DNA of 64,000 nucleotides from Eremomyces bilateralis CBS 781.70 (GCF_010015585.1 NW_022985089.1:261710-325709), one strand, 5' to 3'; positions 43,223-55,103 are shown, numbered from the stretch's first letter. Made by a program: numbers and translations. Notes: generated from the letters alone by a model not told the origin.

Positions 43223-44416
43223 ATGTCGCAAACCTACCGAATGTTTGCAGCGGCGCTGCTACCGCTGCTGGCCATGGCCGCAGCAGAAGCTGTGCCGGAC
43301 CCGATGGTCACCACTGCTCCGCAGTTGGAGGGAAGGCAGAACGATCAGACAGTCGTCGGATATGTTAACACGCACGGAACCTGTATGATCATTTGAAATG
43401 TATCGGCGCCTTAAGAACCATTTGCTAATAGTAGTCTCCAGTCTCTCCTATGTTCTGCCCTACCGGCAGGACATGGTCGCAAATGGGGACATACGGACGC
43501 TGCTGCACAACCACGGCGCGGAATTGTGAGATGCCAACGGGTTGCCTTTCAACGTCACTTCTTCTCGGCGAATCAGATACTACGATAACATGGTATGCAT
43601 TTCCTTACCACCCCTCTACAATATCTATCTAACCTGTCTTGCAGCACATCTACTGATGCTCCGGTATGCATTGCCGACCTTGTCTACGACGACTTCAGCG
43701 ATGCCACACCGGTGGTTTGGGCTGGCTGCGATATGCCCCGCTCCGCCGTTACTTTATACCGAACCAATCCTGGTGCTAGTAGCTCGTCGACGACGCGTGA
43801 CACGACAACCTCAGATTCCTCCACCTCGGGCCAGACCACCAGCTCATCAAGCACATCAAGCCGCCTTACCCCTACCCTTCTCCCTAGCGACGGTGACAAT
43901 GGCGGCGATGGTACCGGTGTCGTCAAAAAGAAGAAGGGCGGCAACGGATGGATCGCGGGCGCCGTTATTGGACCCATTGCCGGCCTTGCGCTTATCGGTG
44001 CCCTGATCTTCTACCTCCTCCGCAAGAAGAAGTCCCCACCACCAGCTGCCGCTGCCGCTGCCGCTGCCCAGCAGCAACCACTGAACATGCCTCCTCCAGA
44101 TATGTCGCACCAGTACCCCGGCCACATGTCCATGGTTGGCTCCCCGCCTCCGCAATATCAAACAGGCTTCGACCCGTCCAAGGGTCCTGTCGCTGGTGCA
44201 GTTCCCGTTGGCGCCCCGATGGACTCCTCGCAGCAGTACGCGTATCCCCAGGGACAACCTGGTCAATATCCTCCCCAGCAAGGCCAAGAATATAAGGGAT
44301 ACTATCCACCTCAAGGACAGCCACAGGTGGCGGGCGTGCCACACCCAGGACCGCCGCAGTCTCCGCAACCACAAGCGCCGCCGCAGCAGCAGGCTCCGGC
44401 GGCCGAACTGCAGTAA
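43223..44416 (+). CDS. Ser/Thr-rich single-pass cell-surface protein (Wsc/Mid2-like layout)
   Basis: Three exons (43223-43382, 43442-43592, 43645-44416; introns 59 and 52 nt) give 360 residues. A signal peptide (MSQTYRMFAAALLPLLAMAA) leads into a Cys-containing outer domain (FCPTGRTWSQMGTYGRCC, NCEMPTGCLSTS, APVCIADLVYDD, VVWAGCDMP). A Ser/Thr-rich stem (about 150-200), a membrane segment (WIAGAVIGPIAGLALIGALI) flanked by Lys clusters, and a Pro/Gln/Tyr-rich cytosolic tail follow. This order is that of fungal wall-stress sensors and related surface proteins, but the Cys spacing is not that of a classical WSC domain, so a sensor role is inference. The first acceptor was chosen as CTCCAG at 43441 because nearer AG sites break the frame to MFCPTG. 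Confidence 0.78.
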
Positions 44417-44754
44417 ACCTTGTCAGCGGTCAGGCGTGCGGTGGTGTCACAAGTGACAAGTAGTCGGACCTAGGTCCGGTCGATAGGTGTTTTCGGCTGG
44501 TTGGTATCAATTTGCAAGCGTCTTGCACGTGGAGCCCTTCATTTCAAAATCACATTTATGATTCTCATATCGTGTATTAATTCAGGGATGGAATTGGATC
44601 TGCATCGGGGTCGATCGGGGGAAATTGGGGAATTCCATATATGCGCCATGGTTTTTCTAACACTGGATCCCATACAATAGCATTCGTTAACTCTCGACCG
44701 ATGTTACTTTTCTGATACTCTACAATAGACAATGCAGCCTTGAGCGACTTTTTC
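44417..44754. other. Convergent intergenic spacer
   Basis: About 340 bp between the surface-protein gene and the stop of GPI18. No gene or repeat seen. Confidence 0.4.
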
Positions 44755-46404
44755 TTATGCAGGAGGCAAGAACGCCCCATATAATCCCGCCTGTACGCCT
44801 GCGTAGATGATCATCCACATCACAATCGCTTTTGGCGGCACCACCATCCTCCAAGTTGTGAACGGCACCATCAATGTGAGCTGCCATCGGCCCTGAACGG
44901 CCAAAGCAACAGCCATATACCACAACGGATATCCGCTGCAAAGCCGCAGAACAATTTGCACATGGTAGGACATGATGGCTGTGACCGCGAGCAGGAGCTG
45001 CGGAATGGCAAGGCGCGCTAGCACCATCTTCTGTATCTCTTGTCCTTCGTCATCATCTTTCCTCGCCTTCTTCACTCCATCAGAGGCACCTCCTGACCTC
45101 GATTCCTTCCCAATCTTCTCACGAGAAATGGGCGATCGCTCAAACACAAGCTCCCCCCTTATCGCCGCCATACTACTTTGAATCAATAGACACAGCGCTG
45201 GCGCTACCATGACGAACAGCGGCAAGTTCGGGACCGTCCAGTAATGCAGGAACCCCACGTCCCAGTACGTCGACTGGACAAAGGCATATATGCTTGGGGG
45301 GAAGCTCTTGCACCACGGCCGGGGTTCGCGAACTGCGGAGGACGCACCGCAAAACTGCTGCCACGCGAGATATTGCGGGTATGAGAATGTAAGGAGGACG
45401 AGAAGGCCCGACGGGATGATGAGTGATGCTCGAAGGAGCGGGTGGGTTGGTGCGCGAGTGGCGAATAGGGGCGGAGAAGTAAAGAATTGCTGGGTGGCGG
45501 AGAGGATACGGCGGAAGAATGGGAGGCGGGCTAGGGGGTGAGAGAGGGTGGAGAGAAGGTCGAGGAGGTAGATCGCCCCGCTGAAGAGGCCATTGCTGCG
45601 GGGGAGAACGGCAAGGGACAGCAAGATGGCGGAGGGGAGCAGCCAAAGGTGTCTAAGAGGAGACGGAGATGTGAATAAAGCCTTGTTGCTGTGGTAGAGG
45701 GACTGGAGATAGAAGTAGAGAGACGTGAAGTGTAAAAAGGAGAATAGTGATTCGCCGTAGGGGGCAGTTAAAAAGACACCAGCCGGGGAAAGGACGTGGA
45801 GCGCAGCAGTGGTGAATGCAATTGAGTCATCAAAACCTGCGTGGTTTGAAGATCCCGTAATAAACAGCGTGAGGTAGTAGAGGACAAAAACCGATAAGAG
45901 GTGGGACGTATTCGTGATGATCAAGCCAGACCAGATGTAGTTTAAGATTGATGACGATGCGGGATGGATGCCTGCTTGATTGTTAGCCGGTTCGACACGT
46001 GGATTATCAAGCATTAACGAGCACATACAATCGGCAACATATCGAATTAACGTCGCAAAGCCCCAACTAAACGCCCATTGCTGCTCGTAGCGGTAACCGT
46101 CCCGGGCAATATCGGTGAAGTACACGGCATCCCAGCGAAGGAACCGGAGCAACCATCTCGATGACAGCGCTAGATGTGGAGACGTTGGTTTGTCGTAGAC
46201 AGCTTCTGCACAATCTCTTACGGCCGAACCTCCGCCACCGAAGCCATTGCCCTCTCCTAGTAGATAGACGGAGGACGTGTCATAGCCAGACCATGGGCTG
46301 AATAATATAATGCCCACTAGACAGGCTTTCCAGACGAGGAAAATGACGAGGAGGGAAAGAAGGGGATGGCGATGAGGCTCAATTCGTTGCCTCCATGTTG
46401 ACAT
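44755..46404 (-). CDS. GPI18: GPI mannosyltransferase 2 (PIG-V homologue)
   Basis: A single exon of 549 residues. Gpi18/PIG-V adds the second mannose to the GPI precursor on the lumenal side of the ER, from dolichol-phosphate mannose. It is strongly hydrophobic with about ten membrane segments. Family marks are LRFLRWDAVYFTDIARDGY near the N-terminus (with the WDA..F catalytic loop and the acidic residue expected for a GT-C enzyme), EQQWAFSWGF, SPAGVFLTAPYGESLFSFL, VLPRSNGLFSG, QQFCG, and SIYAFVQSTYWDVGFLHYW. A charged loop (about 430-470) is a variable insertion. Together with GPI8 about 9 kb upstream it belongs to the GPI-anchor pathway. Confidence 0.94.
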   Translation of the reverse strand: MSTWRQRIEPHRHPLLSLLVIFLVWKACLVGIILFSPWSGYDTSSVYLLGEGNGFGGGGSAVRDCAEAVYDKPTSPHLALSSRWLLRFLRWDAVYFTDIARDGYRYEQQWAFSWGFATLIRYVADCMCSLMLDNPRVEPANNQAGIHPASSSILNYIWSGLIITNTSHLLSVFVLYYLTLFITGSSNHAGFDDSIAFTTAALHVLSPAGVFLTAPYGESLFSFLHFTSLYFYLQSLYHSNKALFTSPSPLRHLWLLPSAILLSLAVLPRSNGLFSGAIYLLDLLSTLSHPLARLPFFRRILSATQQFFTSPPLFATRAPTHPLLRASLIIPSGLLVLLTFSYPQYLAWQQFCGASSAVREPRPWCKSFPPSIYAFVQSTYWDVGFLHYWTVPNLPLFVMVAPALCLLIQSSMAAIRGELVFERSPISREKIGKESRSGGASDGVKKARKDDDEGQEIQKMVLARLAIPQLLLAVTAIMSYHVQIVLRLCSGYPLWYMAVALAVQGRWQLTLMVPFTTWRMVVPPKAIVMWMIIYAGVQAGLYGAFLPPA

Positions 46405-48034
46405 TTGTGCGAATGATTTTATATCCTTGACTATCTGTCAGATTGCCGGATATCTTTCAAGACCTCGAAAGCATTCGATGTATCGTCCAACTGTTTGGAT
46501 TAGATTCGGCCGTCGATCTCATGCATGTGATGGATCGGAGGTTCTGAGTTCGCCGTGGCCCCGATGTGCCGATATTCGTCCACGTTTCGGGCCGCTGATA
46601 GTCCGATGTTCCCACACCATGCCCACTTCCCAGACTAAGAGTGAGGAGAGTGAATCAACTGTTAAGAGACCAGTGATGATTTTTGTGCTTAGAAGAGGCT
46701 GACCTTCACGCGGCATTTGCGGTGGAATTTAGGAATTAGGACGTCTCATTCGCTCAGCCAGTCCCGCATGCTTCCGAGTCTCAGCTCATCACCTGGGCAA
46801 ATCTAGTTGTGCAACTTCTCTAATTACCGCAAGCACTGCCAATTTCTGTATAAGATCGACCTATCAGAGCAGCATTCGATCCAAGCGAGCGAATGGAATA
46901 CCGCCCAAGTCTCAAATGTCTCAGCTAAGTCAATACCGAGAAATGCAGGATACGGACATACGGACGTAGGGACGGATGTACGGATGTACGCGTATTAAAC
47001 TCACCCTGCGTCCGTACGAACTGGAACAACTCTCCTCCCCGGGTGAGGAACAGAAACATAAATCCGTAGCAGTTAGGTCATACCGTCTCAGGCTCTCAGC
47101 ACATACCTCACCAATTTATGGAGCATTCGTTGGTCGAGACCTGTTTGACGATTTGAGTTTTGACCGGACACGAAAAGGCCCCAAGACCCAAGTCCTTCAC
47201 TTTGGTCATCCAATGACGGCGGTGATCCTCAACTCGGTCGGGTGGTCGGGAGTCCGAGTGGGGATGTGAGGCGTTTTTGGTTTTTAACATGTCTGCACTT
47301 GGCCCCCGGCGTTGCTTGTGTTTAAGTAGGGCTGATCTGTGAGAGCCAAGATGCCCATGTCATGCTCACTACTTTTCGAGTTCAACGTGAGGTCAGAATC
47401 CAGATGGTATTCGAATCAAAGAGGTTGGAGAGGTGATGATAGTTGAAACGCCTTGAGTCGCTTTCTCCGTCACTGCTACACTGGTGGAGTCCACCCTTCC
47501 TGCTGATCTCACTACTTTATATGCGTTTGATTACGCCCTACACGAGCTTCTTCATCACCCACCACATTCCTCCCAATCTATGACCCTAGCCCATCCGTCG
47601 ATTCCGGTTGGTGATTGGCACTACACATCATTCGCGTCACCATCCCACTTAATACTGTTCTGAACGCCCCCCTTGCCTCCAGAGCGTGTCCCCTGGAATT
47701 TTGTGACAGGAAACGCCGCGACATACCGCCCTCGGTTTGCTTTGCGAAAGTCAAGTGAAAGGATTGAGTTTAGATGCTCCATCTCAGGCGACGAAGCTTC
47801 CTTCTTTTCTCATCCAATACTTGGGATCCCGTTCTCTTTCTATACGATCGTGCCTCTCAGGACTAAATCATCCAAGACCCCGCACTGCATCCATACACCG
47901 ACTTAACCTCATACGATCCTCACGATACGTCCGCCCCCCAGTCGTTCGAGGAGCTACGATGTTCCTCACCGATCATTTTCCGCGGTCCCGGTTTATAGAC
48001 TAAACCGTGACTGTGAATTTACCTTTCCATCACC
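46405..48034. other. Long intergenic region, divergent promoters
   Basis: About 1.63 kb between GPI18 and the 693-residue gene. A short GGAYGTACGGA-like repeat occurs at 46950-46990. The last 500 bp before 48035 are C/T-rich, as in many fungal promoters with long leaders. No gene was recognised. Confidence 0.4.
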
Positions 48035-50116
48035 ATGTTCATGTCGCTCCTCACAGCCGACGCTGCTGCCCAACATGGTCACGAATTCTCCCCTACACGG
48101 GACCTGAGTCCCGGTGCGAATCCCTACTTCTATTTACCACAATCCCTTAGTACCCTACCGGCCGCGGGACTCCGCGGCCTGTCGTATAGGAACGGTCCGC
48201 GGTCGAGTAACCTTAAGCCGACAATAAGGTCCAGGTCACAGTCAGTTGTGAAGACCCCGAAGACTATATCGTTTGCAGACGAACTACCTCTACCCATTGA
48301 GGTTCGGATTGCAGCACAGCAGGAAGGGGACGATGACGTACGAAACCAGTCACCATCATTGAGCAGCGTCGAAACCCCCGTTCAATCAAGAGCAAGTCCA
48401 GGGAACGTTGCGGATGCCTCCTCGAACAATAGCATAAAGTCGTCACGGAAAGGCGGTTCGGAATGCCGTCCCAAACAAACCCTCAATTTCGCCCACCCTC
48501 CGCCATTGGGATCCAAGTACCAAAGGCTCCATATCAAGCCTCGCCTCCTCCTCCAGCTGCAAGAGATCGCCATGAGCGGACGCCCCGAGCCAGCTTTCGA
48601 AGTAGTCCCATCCTCCCGCCTCCCGTTACGCCTCGCCCGGAAGCTCGCCCGTCTGCATCACCATTTCAACACGGCACTTGGGCCAGATGACATGGTCGTC
48701 TTTCGGGCTGATGGGCTGCTGGCCCACCATGACGAAGATAACTGGGATGCCCGCGAACCACTTGGCCTCATCCGTATATCATCCGATGGATATGCGGACG
48801 TTTGCTTGAACGACGGGTCAATATGGCGCGCTTCGCCACGCAATCGTGGGAGGTATGATTTTACCTACATTGACGAGCATGGCGTCCCACGGACGGTACG
48901 ATGGATCTCAAGACCGGTGCGCAGAAACCATGCTCGATCCAGCAGTCCGCTTGCAGGTGGTTTGCCCGTCACCGAGGAGCAAAAGTTCATTTTCAGTTCC
49001 ATTATGCCGGACTCAAGGCGTCATCCAATCATTGCCACAATGACGCCCACGGGCATGGATATCTTCTCACAGTACAAAGTGCCCGGCTCGCGAGCTCGAC
49101 AACACGATAAAATGCCATTGGAAACGGAGCGCGTGTGCGCAGATCAACGCTCATTTATGGAGCGTACTGCAACTCCAGAGTCATTCCCAATCGAGACCGA
49201 CGATCTATTGCGTAAGCTTATCCTCGTTTCAGGAATCTGGGTATGTTTCCAGGAAGAGTGGGCAACAGGGACGCCTTTTCCGTCCGCTTCAACTCAGACT
49301 CGGGGAAGGAAACCAACGCGGACGTTTTCAACTCCCGTGCCAGCGAACCCTTCCGCCGCGGATCCGCAACCTGTCGAATCCAATACTGTGGCTGTATCGC
49401 CAGTGCTTCGACATGATCCAGAGCATTCTCGCCCGCCGCTTTGTCTCCAACTACACCATCGTTCCAAAACAAGCAGTATCCCCGTTTCCGAGCTCATCTC
49501 TCCAACCCGGGCCTCCTCACCCCGCTCCATATCTTTGTCTGTTCCTCCCAGCAATCGGGTTGCCTCTTCCCCATTCCGCTCCACACATCGCCACTCATAC
49601 ATGAATCCCACGACACCCATCTCCAGACCCGTTTCCCCAACAAAAACCACGACTACAACCTACATCGCTTCCGATCGACCCCATCCTCTTACCACACCGA
49701 CCCATCATACCTCCAGCATCAACCCCTTCCACCGCCTCTCGAGCGTCCTCCCCCATCGACGACACTCCGTCTCCGCGCCCAATTCCTCGACCAAGACCCC
49801 ACAGCCTGCACTACAGGCCATCTCGCCGACATCAAAGCTGGAGTATGAATCGCCCGATCAGAGCAAGGCTACGGTTGCCGGGGTATTCAGACCCCAAGCG
49901 AGGGCGGTTTCGATGATCCAGGGGACGGGGGAGGTCGGCAGGCCGTGGGAGGGCTGGCAGGGTGGAGAGACTGGCATACCCATCGGGAATGGCGTGAGCT
50001 ATGATGAGGGACCAGGGTTCGAGACGGATCGGGAGGGGGAGAAGAAGAAGCGGTGGGGGAGGTTGAGGAGGGTGATGGGCTTTGGGAAGCTGAGAAAGGG
50101 GAAGAAGGATGAGTGA
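48035..50116 (+). CDS. Fungal protein of unknown function, 693 residues
   Basis: One uninterrupted frame. Residues 1-150 are Ser/Pro-rich and disordered. A folded-looking core spans about 160-350, with LHIKPRLLLQLQEI, FEVVPSSRLPLRLARKL, GPDDMVVFRADGLL, EPLGLIRIS and FTYIDEHGVPRTVRWISRP. The C-terminal half is again Ser/Thr/Pro-rich and ends in a very basic tail (KKKRWGRLRRVMGFGKLRKG), which could bind membranes or nucleic acid. I do not recognise a named domain; similar proteins seem to be conserved and uncharacterised in Pezizomycotina. The core reminds of a small beta-rich lipid- or phosphopeptide-binding fold but this is only an impression. Starts at 48035, with a second Met two codons on. 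Confidence 0.7.
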   Translation: MFMSLLTADAAAQHGHEFSPTRDLSPGANPYFYLPQSLSTLPAAGLRGLSYRNGPRSSNLKPTIRSRSQSVVKTPKTISFADELPLPIEVRIAAQQEGDDDVRNQSPSLSSVETPVQSRASPGNVADASSNNSIKSSRKGGSECRPKQTLNFAHPPPLGSKYQRLHIKPRLLLQLQEIAMSGRPEPAFEVVPSSRLPLRLARKLARLHHHFNTALGPDDMVVFRADGLLAHHDEDNWDAREPLGLIRISSDGYADVCLNDGSIWRASPRNRGRYDFTYIDEHGVPRTVRWISRPVRRNHARSSSPLAGGLPVTEEQKFIFSSIMPDSRRHPIIATMTPTGMDIFSQYKVPGSRARQHDKMPLETERVCADQRSFMERTATPESFPIETDDLLRKLILVSGIWVCFQEEWATGTPFPSASTQTRGRKPTRTFSTPVPANPSAADPQPVESNTVAVSPVLRHDPEHSRPPLCLQLHHRSKTSSIPVSELISPTRASSPRSISLSVPPSNRVASSPFRSTHRHSYMNPTTPISRPVSPTKTTTTTYIASDRPHPLTTPTHHTSSINPFHRLSSVLPHRRHSVSAPNSSTKTPQPALQAISPTSKLEYESPDQSKATVAGVFRPQARAVSMIQGTGEVGRPWEGWQGGETGIPIGNGVSYDEGPGFETDREGEKKKRWGRLRRVMGFGKLRKGKKDE

Positions 50117-50942
50117 GCTCCATGTACTGAGTATGGTTGCACTCGACTGTATAGGTTGTACGATACTATAGTCTTGTGTTGACATTGCATTGCGTCCATC
50201 GGTTTTGGTCATGATGGCGTTTGGCTCATCAACTGCTCCTTGCCCCCATGATAAGGCAGTTGGCCGAGTGTTCCAATGCCTAGACGAACAGGTGCAACGC
50301 TCCACTTGTTTGTAGTACGGCGATAGGGAAGAATAGCCTATCTATTCTGTGAAATCGCTACTTGCAATGCCTTTATGCTGCCTGTAATTCGCCGTGTTAA
50401 CTGCAATCTAGCACCATCCCCAGAAACGATGTGAGCAAGAATACTTGCCATTCTCGCTTCAGGTTCTGGGAAGCCTATATTCATGATGCTATCCAGAAAG
50501 TAATTACGAGCGGAGGATGTCGCTACTATATACTCCCATTTTTTCTACATGCACCAACTAGAAAGAGTGGATCGAAGGAGTCTCACATATTAGAGCACCG
50601 CCGCTTTCCTGGTCAGTGTAGTAGAGTGCATACAATTTTGAAGCACATTCAAAAGCCTTCTAGTGGATATCCGGTCCGCACGGAGATATAGGTCGGAAGA
50701 GCTGTTGGCTTTTCCTCGTAGTTAGGCCGCTATGTCGATCCGATATGCTGAATTACTGGCGAGCATGGTCGTCCAGATCTACACAGATGCGTCAAGCAAA
50801 GAGTCATTAGGGAAATGTGCAGATCACACCTCTTTTTCACGCATTTCTACTTCCGTAACCCTTGTTGCCAGGGTCAAATGTCTTAAGAGGGACTGGTAAC
50901 TATGAGCTATTGAGTCTATATAAATTCCGGCAGTCTCTTGCA

Positions 50943-50951
50943 TCTCACAAT
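50943..50951. repeat. Left target-site duplication of the MITE
   Basis: TCTCACAAT directly before the left terminal repeat; the identical copy follows the right terminal repeat at 51407-51415. Confidence 0.85.
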
Positions 50952-51406
50952 GGCTGGTGAGATTTTCCCCCCCGTTTTTGAGATTTTCCCCCCTCAGGAG
51001 TACCAAAATCACCACATTTCAACTTCAACGCCAAACAGCTCAACACCAGCTTCGAAATAATATAATTTTTAAATGCTTAGAAAAATACTAAAGCCTGGGT
51101 AACTGAGCCTACTATTTTAGATCTCTACATACCCCCTGCGTTGTGGTTTAATTTTGTGCTGAAGTTGGTGAGTTGTATGAAAAAACTGCCATAACTTTAA
51201 TCCTAAATCACGTAACACCACAACTTATTAGGATTAAATTTCGGAGTCTAGGAGCAAGAGGGAGTCCTAAAGAACTCTATCTAAGTTTTGAATTTAAAAA
51301 TAATGTTGAAAGTGTGGCTATATTGCCTTGTAAATTTCCAAAGCGGCGGTTTTGGTACTTCTGAAGGGGGGAAAATCTCAAAACGGGGGGGAAAATCTCA
51401 CCAGCC
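50952..51406. mobile_element. Non-autonomous inverted-repeat DNA element (MITE), 455 bp, 9-bp target duplication
   Basis: The ends are near-perfect inverted repeats of 57 bp: 50952-51008 begins GGCTGGTGAGATTTTCCCCC, and the reverse complement of 51350-51406 begins with the same 20 bases and stays alike to ...GTACCAAAA, with about three differences and one length change. Each arm holds the word TGAGATTTTCCCCCC twice. The element is flanked by the 9-bp direct repeat TCTCACAAT (50943-50951 and 51407-51415), a clean target-site duplication. The 340-bp interior is AT-rich with no transposase. A 9-bp duplication with long terminal repeats suggests a Mutator-like (MULE) source; hAT elements would give 8 bp. 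The near identity of the arms points to fairly recent insertion. Confidence 0.88.
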
Positions 51407-51415
51407 TCTCACAAT
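51407..51415. repeat. Right target-site duplication of the MITE
   Basis: TCTCACAAT directly after the right terminal repeat, identical to the left copy. Confidence 0.85.
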
Positions 51416-54400
51416 TGATACCCCTACATTGGCGCCAAGCACACCAGTATGTCACTGTTTCCACTGATGAAGAGTCGGCACCCAATAATTTGTAGGAACG
51501 GCTGTTCAGTAAAATCGGGATGGGGTTAGTTCCTGGGAGAGAGACAGAAATATCTTCATCTATCATCTTCAAGACGTTCACTGGAGCTATTTTACACATG
51601 AAATTATATTCGCCGTGTTGGCGTGATTATGCCTATTATGGTGGTATATAACAGTAGCGATGTTAGATAGTACTTTTTCGCATCGAATGAATTCAAATCC
51701 TCTCGCATGATTCCCACCGCCCTCTTAGTTCATGGTCGAGAGTTCGTTTCCGCCTGCAGGCCAGTGTAAGGCGCTACGTGAGGAGGTTCAAGCAATATGC
51801 TCTCAGCAAATGGAGGAAATATTTACATGGTACCTTTATACCGTCTCATCTATATATAATAAGGATTGCTCTACCTATATAAGTGTTAGTAAATCTCGGT
51901 TGCATCTCAGTTTCCATAAGGGTCTTTTCTCAGTTCATATATTGTTTGATGTCCTCGTGTTGTCACATTACAACTGGTGTTATATCAACTGTGTACCGGG
52001 AGTGTTTAGCAAAAGCTCAAGGTCTCGATACATTTTATGTTCCATGTGAGCCACAGTAAGGGACATAGTAGCTAGTACATAGATAACCACGGCGATTAGC
52101 AAAGCCAGCGGCTGGTTTAACCGTATAGAAGTATGTCCCTGCCAGTGTATAACATCGAATCGCACACATGACACCCTATCTGGAGTTCTAATTTACATTT
52201 CTTCATATGTTCGTAGCGCTGATGATCAGTGCTAATGCCCGGTCAAATATTCATATATGTCTCCAATCCGAACCCAGGTACTAACAGTTAATGGTGCCAA
52301 TTGAGACTGTTCCCGCTCTCGCAACATGAATGAAACCCAAGGTGGTATTACTACGTTTGGTGCATTGTGCATGAGGGGTATTGAATATTGATGGGGAAAT
52401 ACAGCGCCGAATGGTGCATGATGGATGCAACGTCATTGTACATGTGTAGACACTACCTTCCAGCATCACCCGTACCGTTGCCACAAGGTGCAATCGTCGT
52501 GCTATCACCGATGATTTGTTAGAAAGCAGAGATCGGGACTCGGGAAGTGAGGATGTTAGCTCTGGTGTAGGGGTTTGAGTGCTGGAGGCGAAATGCCTTG
52601 AGGGCTGGCGCGAGAATTGCCCTCGGAGAAATGACTGCGATAAATTGGTGTATACGATAGAGACAGGATGATTCTACTTCTGTGTTTGATCGTAAGTGTG
52701 CCATATTGTTTCGTACCATGCACGCAGTCTTGTGTTGTCATCGATCCCGGCCCGGACGTCGTACCAAACTCAAGACTTGCATGAGCCAGTTCAAATGACC
52801 TCTTTTGACAGTCGGGTATAACGGTACCCGAGTTTCCAATTTCCTTTAATTAGACCGGTTCACGGGTTCTGACATTTTCGCTGAAATCAGAAGCGCGCAA
52901 AGTCACCGAGCAGAGGAAGAAGAGTTAGGGAAGGGCTCGGGTTGATACCCAGCTTGTGACCCCCACGCCGCGGTGCGGGGGCCTGGCTCACGCCTCTCCG
53001 GATATTGATTATTGGGCTAGGACATCATCACAAACGAAATGAGCGACGTGCAGCTGATTTCGATGTAATCCCTGATACTGCGCTGATGATGTACAGGAGA
53101 GAGGCTTTAGCTTGGGGAGGGGGCTTGAAATCCGAATGTGAATGATTATCAGACCACTTGAGAAAACGACGTTTCAACTTCACGATGGACAACTGGAGCA
53201 CCCTCATTCCTGGCATGCAACGGCCCGACACAGGTCCTCCTTACCGGTTCGTCCGATGTCACCACATCGGAATTCAGCTCCGGACACATGTACCTGATCT
53301 GGATCTTCACCGGGCGCCGATTCCGCACCGAGTCTGTAACCAGCGGATGAAACGAGACGAGACGAAAACATAACACGAACCGTGATGATTGGCATGGTTG
53401 ATGTAATGCCGTGTGTCCTCCATGGCTGGAACCAGGCAAAATCGCGAACCCGTAGCCAAGCTGCTATCCTGGCATAGTGGCATGACATGCTGCAATTCGT
53501 GGATACCATCGGAGATGGGATTCGTTCGGATTTGCTACCTGAACGAATTGTAACTTACAAGTTACAAGCCTGGGACCGATTTCAGGCTTGCAGCGGCTAA
53601 TTATGGTAGGTGTCGAGCAGAAATTGTGGTTCAGATACAGATATCGGACCGGCACCGGCCGTCCATCAGGGTCTTCTGAGTTCTAACTCTTCTCATCTCT
53701 AACTTAGGTCCGAAGTCCATAATTACCCAGGGATATGGACGGTGGAACCAAACTGGTGAGTGGAGTAAAGTACGGATATCAAAGTATGACTGGAACGGGA
53801 GCGGCTCAGTCACGACATTCTAAAGAAAACCCAGAAACCTTCCTCAATTCCCCAGCTGAACTGAACTCCCTTATTCTCTTCGTCTTTTTCCCAGGTACCA
53901 ACTTCGGATCTTCGTTTCTACTGCCCCTTCTCCATAGCTAATTGGACTGTCACCTGGACACATTTTGGGTCCCCTCGTATTTCCCGTCAGCTTCGATCCC
54001 TTGTCTCTCCAGCACGCAGCCGACTGCCCAGTCCTGCACGCTGCGAAACCCCTCATTGCTTTACTGTTCAAGGCTTTTTAGGGCGGCTTTCCATTGGTCC
54101 CCCCACGCTCTTCCCCGGATTGTTGCCATCCTGATCAAGTGTTTATTGTTCGATGTGGACGCCGTATCGATGCATTAAAGATTAACATCTGGGGCACCGC
54201 AATTCTTTCGCTGTTTCTGTCGCTGTCGCTCCCATACGGATCCTTCTCAAACCTGTCTTATAATTCCCCCGTCTCGTTTGATTCCTTGTGCTGAGCAAGT
54301 TTGACTAAATCGTCCTTCACTGCAACCCATCAGCCATTACACAAGCTTCTATCCCCCCCTTTGAGTCAAGTGGACATTTCTTCGTCGGGAATGAATTTCA

Positions 54401-55103
54401 AAACCAACCTATCCCATTGGCCCGTTGGACAAGAACATATTAATCGCTGAGACGCGTGAAGCGCTTTGTATTCGCCGAACTGGGAGCCCGCTTTCCCCTC
54501 GTCTTTGATACATTGCTTTTTTATCGCCCTCGAGATCTCCATCGGCTGGCTGCGTCGCCACCTCATCGGATCAGGGATTGGACTCACCACCCGCTCCGAA
54601 TCATCTAGCATAAGGCTAGCCGCATCTTTTCGTGGGGTATCAGTTCTTCTCCAAGCTGCAGAAACAGATCATCACCACACAGACAAGGTCAGAAAGGCTT
54701 TGTCGTCATATTTCGTAGACCGAACAGGGTAGCGAAAATGGCACTTGATGCATCAATCACGCTGATGACGGCCTCTGTTCAGTTCCTGGTTCGTAACCCT
54801 GATTTGTTATTCTGCTTCTCTTGTCATCATGTCGATTCCGGAACCTCCTGCATATTGTTATTCGGATCCTCACCTCATTTTGCTTGGCCCCTGGAAGGCT
54901 CTGCATGCAACACATAACTACATGCATGATGCTGCGTTGCCTATGCTCCATTGCCTATCTGAGCCCCCCATTCATGGCAAACTCTTCAACGAACACGGTC
55001 CACCTTTTATTTTGTCATCTCCATCCTGCATCAATCTCACTCATTGTTTTTCACCCGTCATCGTCCTCGAGTTCCATGATCGTGGATAGAAAAGCTTACC
55101 AAG

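Larger units (their letters stand above)
50117..55103. other. Gene-poor, partly AT-rich region of 5 kb
   Basis: The longest stretch here without a supported gene. It contains the inverted-repeat element at 50952-51406. Short frames on both strands (for example 51732-52049, 53158-53509 and 54466-54732) lack domain character and consistent codon use. The last kilobase before 55104 is C/T-rich and may include the promoter and a long leader of the ACT-domain gene. I see no LTR, LINE or rRNA/tRNA signature in it. Confidence 0.45.

Noticed and set aside
35069-46404. GPI8 and GPI18 as a functional GPI gene cluster
   Set aside because: They are about 9 kb apart with unrelated genes between them and different strands; likely chance.
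52966-52992. GC-rich hairpin-like stretch (cccccacgccgcggtgcggggg)
   Set aside because: The arms mismatch at three central positions and no gene end or start is near it, so I did not list it as a terminator or RNA.
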